Shown here one piece after another: positions 59,860-64,000 of a DNA stretch of 64,000 nucleotides. The DNA comes from Saccharopolyspora_D taberi (GTDB lineage Bacteria; Actinomycetota; Actinomycetes; Mycobacteriales; Pseudonocardiaceae): NCBI RefSeq assembly GCF_039534165.1, contig NZ_BAAAUX010000014.1:744001-808000 (forward strand), written 5' to 3'. Made by a program: the position numbers and the translations under genes. Positions within the stretch are counted from its first letter, which is position 1, and the number at the start of each line of letters is the position of its first letter. A model generated the notes under the pieces. The model searched no databases. It had not been told where the DNA came from and worked only from the letters and a program-made list of their open reading frames with translations.

Positions 59860-61044
59860 TCAGCTGGACAGGGTAATGAGGCCGGGCCTGGCGATCTGGC
59901 GCCGAGCTCTTCCGAAGGCTTTGGGCTGGTTGAAGCCGAGGACGGCGACGAGCTGCCCGTCGTGCTCGTAGTGCGCGAGGAAGCTGCGGTCCTCGACGTC
60001 GCCGTCGACGACGCGCACCTCGGAGCCGGGCCGCGCCGCTCCGGCGAACTGGATGCGGACGCCGTACTGGTCGGACCAGAAGTAGGGGACTTCGTTGTGG
60101 TGCTCGACGGTGTTGCCCGCCAGCAGGTTCCGCACCGCCACGCGCGGCTGGGTGGTGGCCGCGGTCCAGTGCTCGGCGCGGGTGGAGCGGCCCAGGTGCG
60201 GGCGGTGCACGTGGGCGACGTCGCCGACCGCGGCGATGTTGGACAGGCCGGTGATCCCGCCCGCGTCGCAGCTGACGCCGTCGTCGAGGCCCAGGCCGGA
60301 GTCGGCCAGCCACTCGATGTTGGGCCGGACGCCGATGCCGACGACCACGACGTCGGCGGGCAGTTCCTCGCCGCCGGCGAGCCGGACGCCGGTCACGCGG
60401 CCGTCGGCCGAGAGGACCTCGTCGACGCCGACGCCGAACCGCGTCCGCACACCGTGATCGCCGTGCAGGTCCGCGCACGCCGAGGCCATCTCCTTGCCCA
60501 GGGCGTGGACGAGGGGGAGCTCGGCGGCTTCGACCACGGTCACCTCGGCGCCCAGGTGCGAGCACGAGGACGCCACCTCGGCCCCGATGAACCCGGCGCC
60601 GATCACCACGACGCGGGATCCGCTCGTCAGCTCGTCACGCAACGCCGCTGCGTCGTCGACCGTGCGCAGTGTGTGGATACCGGCGATCCCGTCGGTGCCG
60701 GGAAGCCGCCGCGGGGTGGCGCCGGTGGCGAGCACGACGCCGTCGGCTTCGATCCGTTCGCCGCTGAGCAGCTCCACCGACGCGTCGGCGGAGCGCAGCC
60801 GCACGGCGGGATCGCCGATGCGCCACTGGGCGTCGAGGTCGTCGAAGTCGGACTGGTCGCCGAGCGCGAGCTCCGCCCGGTCGATCTTGCCCTGGAGGAA
60901 GTCCTTCGACAGCGGAGGACGGTCGTAGGGCTGGTGCACCTCGTCCCCGACGAGCACCAGCCTGCCGTCGAAGCCCTGCTGGCGCAGCTGCTGCGCCGCG
61001 GAGAACCCGGCGAGGGAGGTGCCGATGATCGCGATGGTCCTCAC
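59860..61044 (-). CDS. NAD(P)H-dependent ferredoxin reductase (rhodocoxin/putidaredoxin-reductase type)
   Basis: FAD-containing reductase for Rieske or [2Fe-2S] ferredoxins, 394 residues. FAD motif IAIIGTSLAGFSAAQQLR at the N-terminus, active-site-like YDRPPLSKDFL, NAD motif VVVIGAGFIGAEVASSC, second FAD motif NIAAVGDVAH. GTG at 61044 overlaps the Rieske ferredoxin stop by 4 bp, so the two form a unit. They would supply electrons to the Rieske oxygenase at 62874. Confidence 0.93.
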   Translation of the reverse strand: MRTIAIIGTSLAGFSAAQQLRQQGFDGRLVLVGDEVHQPYDRPPLSKDFLQGKIDRAELALGDQSDFDDLDAQWRIGDPAVRLRSADASVELLSGERIEADGVVLATGATPRRLPGTDGIAGIHTLRTVDDAAALRDELTSGSRVVVIGAGFIGAEVASSCSHLGAEVTVVEAAELPLVHALGKEMASACADLHGDHGVRTRFGVGVDEVLSADGRVTGVRLAGGEELPADVVVVGIGVRPNIEWLADSGLGLDDGVSCDAGGITGLSNIAAVGDVAHVHRPHLGRSTRAEHWTAATTQPRVAVRNLLAGNTVEHHNEVPYFWSDQYGVRIQFAGAARPGSEVRVVDGDVEDRSFLAHYEHDGQLVAVLGFNQPKAFGRARRQIARPGLITLSS

Positions 61045-61388
61045 GCGACGGCCTCCTGCTCCTGCACCTTCTCCGGCTGGCCGGCGTGCTGGTTGACGTG
61101 CACGTAGACCACGCCGTCCTCGACGGTCACCGGGTGGGTCCGCACCGGCTTCTTGGCGGGCAGACACGTGGGCATCCCGGTGCGGAGGTCGAAGAACGCC
61201 GCGTGCAACGGGCACTCGACGAAGCACCCTTCCAGGAACCCGTCCGACAACGAGGCGTCCTGGTGCGTGCAGCTGTCGTCGACCGCGTAGAACTCACCAT
61301 CGGCGTTGAACACTGCGACGGCCACGTCCGCCACGATCCGGGTTGACTCCCCGGGCGGAAGCTCCTCGACACGGCACACGGCGATCAT
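61041..61388 (-). CDS. Rieske-type ferredoxin
   Basis: Small [2Fe-2S] protein, 115 residues from ATG at 61388 (GGAGGGG upstream). The cluster ligands are the Cys/His pair in CTHQDASLS and the pair in CPLHAAFFD. Similar to the ferredoxin components of aromatic dioxygenase systems such as BphF/HcaC. It carries electrons from the coupled reductase to an oxygenase; the divergent GbcA-like gene is the obvious partner. A 9-bp inverted repeat lies over its promoter region. Confidence 0.93.
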   Translation of the reverse strand: MIAVCRVEELPPGESTRIVADVAVAVFNADGEFYAVDDSCTHQDASLSDGFLEGCFVECPLHAAFFDLRTGMPTCLPAKKPVRTHPVTVEDGVVYVHVNQHAGQPEKVQEQEAVA

Positions 61389-61405
61389 GAGCAGCCCCTC
61401 CAAGC

Positions 61406-61441
61406 GTTGCGCATAACAGAACAGGTATCTCAATGCGCAAC
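61406..61441. promoter_or_regulatory. Inverted repeat over the Rieske ferredoxin promoter
   Basis: GTTGCGCAT (61406-61414) and ATGCGCAAC (61433-61441) are perfect inverted repeats with an 18-bp spacer; a third ATGCGCAAC half-site is at 61638-61646. On the minus strand TTGCGC and TGTTAT could be the -35 and -10 of the ferredoxin operon, placing the repeat over the promoter. Candidate operator. Confidence 0.5.
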
Positions 61442-61549
61442 AAGAATCGCCGACCAGCGGGATCGTCGTCAAGAGATCGGGAGGCGGTTCTTCGGGCAAA
61501 TTTTTCCCGCGCCTCACTGGGGTTTTGGCTGACGATCACACCCCGTTCC

Positions 61550-61608
61550 GGCTACCGCCAGGTAACACCGCGACACCTCTTGACAGGAGCCTCACCTGGA
61601 CTCATCGT
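61550..61608 (+). promoter_or_regulatory. Shared palindromic box plus promoter of the second formaldehyde dehydrogenase gene
   Basis: GGCTACCGCCAGGTA (61550-61564), identical to the box at 38 kb, is followed 15 bp later by TTGACA (61580-61585), a 17-bp spacer and CATCGT (61603-61608). The same arrangement precedes the diguanylate cyclase gene. The rest of the 318-bp gap holds the inverted repeat at 61406-61441 and no gene. Confidence 0.5.
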
Positions 61609-61706
61609 GTGTTTCGCATGGAGCAACTCTGTGCTTCATGCGCAACCACACTCTGTGGCTTCACTTCACCTCTCACACACTTCCCGTGCTCCGAGGAGAT
61701 CTGCCC

Positions 61707-62792
61707 GTGCAAAACAAGGCCCGAGGTGTCGTGGCACGCAAGAAGGGTTCTCCCGTCGAGGTGGTCGACATCCTCGTCCCTGACCCCGGACCCGGCGAAG
61801 CGCTCGTCGAGGTGCAGGCGTGCGGGGTCTGCCACACCGACCTGCACTACCGCGAAGGCGGCATCGGCGACGAGTTCCCCTATCTGCTGGGACACGAGGC
61901 GGCCGGGATCGTCGAGGCCGTGGGGCCCGGCGTCACCAACGTGCGCCCCGGTGACTTCGTCGTGCTGAACTGGCGCGCAGTGTGCGGCCGGTGCCGAGCC
62001 TGCCGCCGCGGGCGCCCGCAGTACTGCTTCGACACCCACAACGCGAGCCAGCCGATGACGCTGACCGACGGCACTCCGCTGAGCCCGGCGCTGGGGATCG
62101 GCGCGTTCGCCGAGATGACCCTGGTCGCCGCCGGGCAGTGCACCAAAGTGGACTCGGAGTCCGACCCGGCGGTGGCCGGCCTGCTCGGCTGCGGGGTCAT
62201 GGCCGGAATCGGCGCGGCGGTCAACACCGCCCCGGTCCGGCTCGGCGACACCGTCGCGGTCATCGGTTGCGGTGGCGTGGGCGCCGCGGCCATCACCGGA
62301 GCCGATCTCGCCGGTGCCCGGCGCGTGATCGCGGTCGACGTGGACGCCCGCAAGCTCGACTGGGCGGAGCGGTTCGGAGCGACCGACTCCGTCAACGCGC
62401 GCCACACCGACCCGGTGGCGGCCATCCGGAGGCTGACCGACGGGTTCGGGGCCGACGTGGTGATCGACGCGGTCGGGAGCCCGGAGACGTTCCGCCAGGC
62501 GTTCTACGCCCGCGACCTCGCAGGCACCGTCGTGCTGGTCGGTGTTCCCAACCCGGAGGTGCAGGCCTCCCTGCCGCTGATCGACGTCTTCGCCCGCGGA
62601 GGCGCGATCAAGTCCTCCTGGTACGGCGACTGCCTGCCCGACCGCGACTTCCCCGTGCTGGTGGAGCTGAACCAGCAGGGACGGCTCGACCTGGACGCGT
62701 TCGTCACCGAACGGATCGCGCTGGACGAGGTCGAGGCGGCCTTCGGCCGGATGCACAACGGCGACGTGCTGCGCTCCGTCGTCGTCCTCTGA
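61707..62792 (+). CDS. S-(hydroxymethyl)mycothiol dehydrogenase, copy 2
   Basis: Second mycothiol-dependent formaldehyde dehydrogenase, 361 residues, closely similar to the one at 41217: the same QACGVCHTDLHYREGG catalytic zinc motif, CGRCRACRRGRPQYC structural zinc loop and VIGCGGVGAAAITGA NAD motif. GTG at 61707 is preferred over ATG 61638 because GAGGAG lies 9 bp upstream and the protein then aligns with its paralogue. It precedes the GbcA-like gene by 81 bp on the same strand, so it should remove the formaldehyde made by betaine demethylation. Confidence 0.9.
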   Translation: MQNKARGVVARKKGSPVEVVDILVPDPGPGEALVEVQACGVCHTDLHYREGGIGDEFPYLLGHEAAGIVEAVGPGVTNVRPGDFVVLNWRAVCGRCRACRRGRPQYCFDTHNASQPMTLTDGTPLSPALGIGAFAEMTLVAAGQCTKVDSESDPAVAGLLGCGVMAGIGAAVNTAPVRLGDTVAVIGCGGVGAAAITGADLAGARRVIAVDVDARKLDWAERFGATDSVNARHTDPVAAIRRLTDGFGADVVIDAVGSPETFRQAFYARDLAGTVVLVGVPNPEVQASLPLIDVFARGGAIKSSWYGDCLPDRDFPVLVELNQQGRLDLDAFVTERIALDEVEAAFGRMHNGDVLRSVVVL

Positions 62793-62873
62793 TCCCCGGC
62801 GCCCTCCTGCCCTCCCTGGGCGCCGGTCCAAGCCCGAACAAGCCGAGTTACCACTATCCCGAGTGAGGTTGAG

Positions 62874-63998
62874 ATGACCACGACCGGACCGACGGAAAGC
62901 CTGCTGGCCACGCTGCCGGGCCAGTACTACACCGATCCGGCCATTTTCTCCCTGGAGCAGTCCCGGATTTTCGAGCAGCAGTGGTTCTGCGCGGTGCGCT
63001 GCGAGGACCTGGACAAGCCCGGCGCGTTCCGGACCGTCCAGATCGGCCGCGAGAGCGTTCTGGTCACCCGCGGCCGGGACGGCGCGGTGAACGCCTTCCT
63101 CAACGTGTGCCGCCACCGGGGCGCCCGGCTGTGCACCGAGGAGAAGGGCGAGGTCCGCCGCTCCTTCCAGTGTCCGTACCACGCCTGGACCTACGGCCTG
63201 GACGGCAAGCTGATCGCCGCGCCGAACCTCAACGACATGCCCGACATCGACCGCTCCGAGTTCGGCCTCAACCGCCTGCACGTCCGCGAATGGCTGGGGT
63301 ACGCCTGGGTGTGCCTGGCCGAGGAACCGCCCTCCTTCGACGACACTGTGGTCTCCGACGTCACCGAGCGCCTCGGTGACGCGGGCGCGATCAACGCCTA
63401 CGACGTCGCCTCGCTGCGCCTCGGCAAGCGGATCAGCTACGACGTCAAGGCGAACTGGAAGCAGATCATCGAGAACTTCATGGAGTGCTACCACTGCGCG
63501 ACCATCCACCCGGAACTCACCGAGGTGCTGCCGGAGTTCGCCGACGGCTTCGCCGCGCAGTACTACGTGGGCCACGGCGCCGAGTTCGGTGAGGACGTGC
63601 AGGGCTTCACCGTCGACGGCAGCGAGGGGCTGGAGCGGCTGCCCGGCGTCACCGAGGACCAGGACCGCCGGTACTACGCCATCACCGTCCGCCCCCAGGT
63701 GTTCATCAACCTGGTGCCGGACCACGTGATCTTCCACCGGATGTTCCCGCTCACCGCCGAGCGCACGCTGGTCGAGTGCGACTGGCTCTACATGCCCTCG
63801 GTCATCGAGTCCGGCCAGGACGTGTCCCACTCGGTCGAGCTGTTCGACCGGGTCAACCGGCAGGACTTCGACGCCTGCGAGCGCTGCCAGCTGTCGATGG
63901 ACTCGCGCTCCTACAGCCAGGGCGGGGTCTTCGTCCCCAGTGAGCACCACATCGCCGCGTTCCACGACTGGGTCCAGAAGGAGCTCGCCGACAAGTAA
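62874..63998 (+). CDS. gbcA: Rieske oxygenase, probable glycine betaine monooxygenase (GbcA-like)
   Basis: Alpha subunit of a Rieske non-haem iron oxygenase, 374 residues. The Rieske ligands are C79, H81, C100 and H103; the mononuclear iron ligands H207 and H212 lie in ENFMECYHCATIH, with E204 as the bridging acid. The sequence resembles the GbcA/choline monooxygenase group, which demethylates glycine betaine to dimethylglycine and formaldehyde. Context is strong: formaldehyde dehydrogenase upstream, ferredoxin and reductase divergent, dimethylglycine and sarcosine enzymes 14-20 kb away. No GbcB-type reductase is present in the window. A related quaternary amine such as carnitine or stachydrine remains possible. 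Confidence 0.87.
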   Translation: MTTTGPTESLLATLPGQYYTDPAIFSLEQSRIFEQQWFCAVRCEDLDKPGAFRTVQIGRESVLVTRGRDGAVNAFLNVCRHRGARLCTEEKGEVRRSFQCPYHAWTYGLDGKLIAAPNLNDMPDIDRSEFGLNRLHVREWLGYAWVCLAEEPPSFDDTVVSDVTERLGDAGAINAYDVASLRLGKRISYDVKANWKQIIENFMECYHCATIHPELTEVLPEFADGFAAQYYVGHGAEFGEDVQGFTVDGSEGLERLPGVTEDQDRRYYAITVRPQVFINLVPDHVIFHRMFPLTAERTLVECDWLYMPSVIESGQDVSHSVELFDRVNRQDFDACERCQLSMDSRSYSQGGVFVPSEHHIAAFHDWVQKELADK

Positions 63999-64000
63999 AC

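Noticed and set aside
61638..61706. Upstream ATG start for the second formaldehyde dehydrogenase
   Set aside because: It adds 23 residues not found in the paralogue and has no ribosome-binding site; GTG at 61707 is preceded by GAGGAG.
1..64000. tRNA, rRNA, CRISPR arrays, insertion sequences, integrases or phage genes
   Set aside because: Looked for cloverleaf ends, regular repeats with spacers and transposase motifs; none seen. The duplications at 40 kb are not bounded by transposon ends.

Overview
High-GC actinobacterial chromosome, most likely a Pseudonocardiales genus such as Saccharopolyspora or Amycolatopsis. The evidence is the strong G/C third-position bias, frequent GTG/TTG starts, mycothiol-type formaldehyde dehydrogenases, a BioQ-type biotin regulator, an MmpS-like protein and an actinomycete lcp-oxiB-oxiA rubber locus. 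I see no tRNA, rRNA, CRISPR array, insertion sequence or phage gene. The window reads as a set of catabolic and scavenging modules.

Layout. 1-7.3 kb: natural-rubber (polyisoprene) module. It holds a partial acyl-CoA ligase, a TetR regulator, two tandem latex-clearing proteins with every Lcp active-site residue, and the two-subunit molybdenum hydroxylase OxiB/OxiA that oxidises the aldehyde cleavage products. 7.3-19 kb: sulfur scavenging. It holds an aldolase of unknown role, a flavoprotein/ferredoxin pair, a secreted sulfatase with its own formylglycine-generating enzyme, and facing them a seven-gene operon with an acetyltransferase, a polar amino-acid ABC importer and a sulfonate-type ABC importer. 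A perfect 15-bp-stem terminator separates the two blocks. 19-25.4 kb: DJ-1/PfpI protein, LysR regulator, and bioB-bioA-bioF divergent from a TetR regulator over two perfect palindromes (BioQ boxes). 25.4-38 kb: small accessory genes (VOC proteins, AraC and LysR regulators, MmpS-like protein, hydrolase), a type III polyketide synthase between two SnoaL-like proteins and a luciferase-like monooxygenase, an OsmC-MetY-CoA-binding operon, and a membrane diguanylate cyclase.

38-64 kb: an almost complete glycine betaine catabolism region. A BCCT carrier imports betaine. A Rieske oxygenase (GbcA-like), served by a Rieske ferredoxin and ferredoxin reductase, removes the first methyl group. A dimethylglycine oxidase/dehydrogenase and heterotetrameric sarcosine oxidase (SoxBDAG) remove the next two, giving glycine. 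Methyl carbons leave as formaldehyde or methylene-THF. Two mycothiol-dependent formaldehyde dehydrogenases with an MBL-fold hydrolase convert formaldehyde to formate. FolD, an FchA-like cyclohydrolase and PurU convert the folate-bound carbon to formate, and a YdeP-type formate dehydrogenase with FdhD oxidises it. SdaA deaminates serine to pyruvate. Serine hydroxymethyltransferase and choline oxidation are not in the window. A GntR/FCD regulator and a repeated TGATATATCA-like box upstream of soxB, the dimethylglycine gene and sdaA suggest one regulon.

The less ordinary features are the duplicated lcp pair, the AprAB-like pair in a sulfatase/sulfonate locus, the orphan type III PKS group, two decayed copies of the MBL gene's 3' end that now encode the tail of the betaine carrier, and several repeated operator-like boxes.
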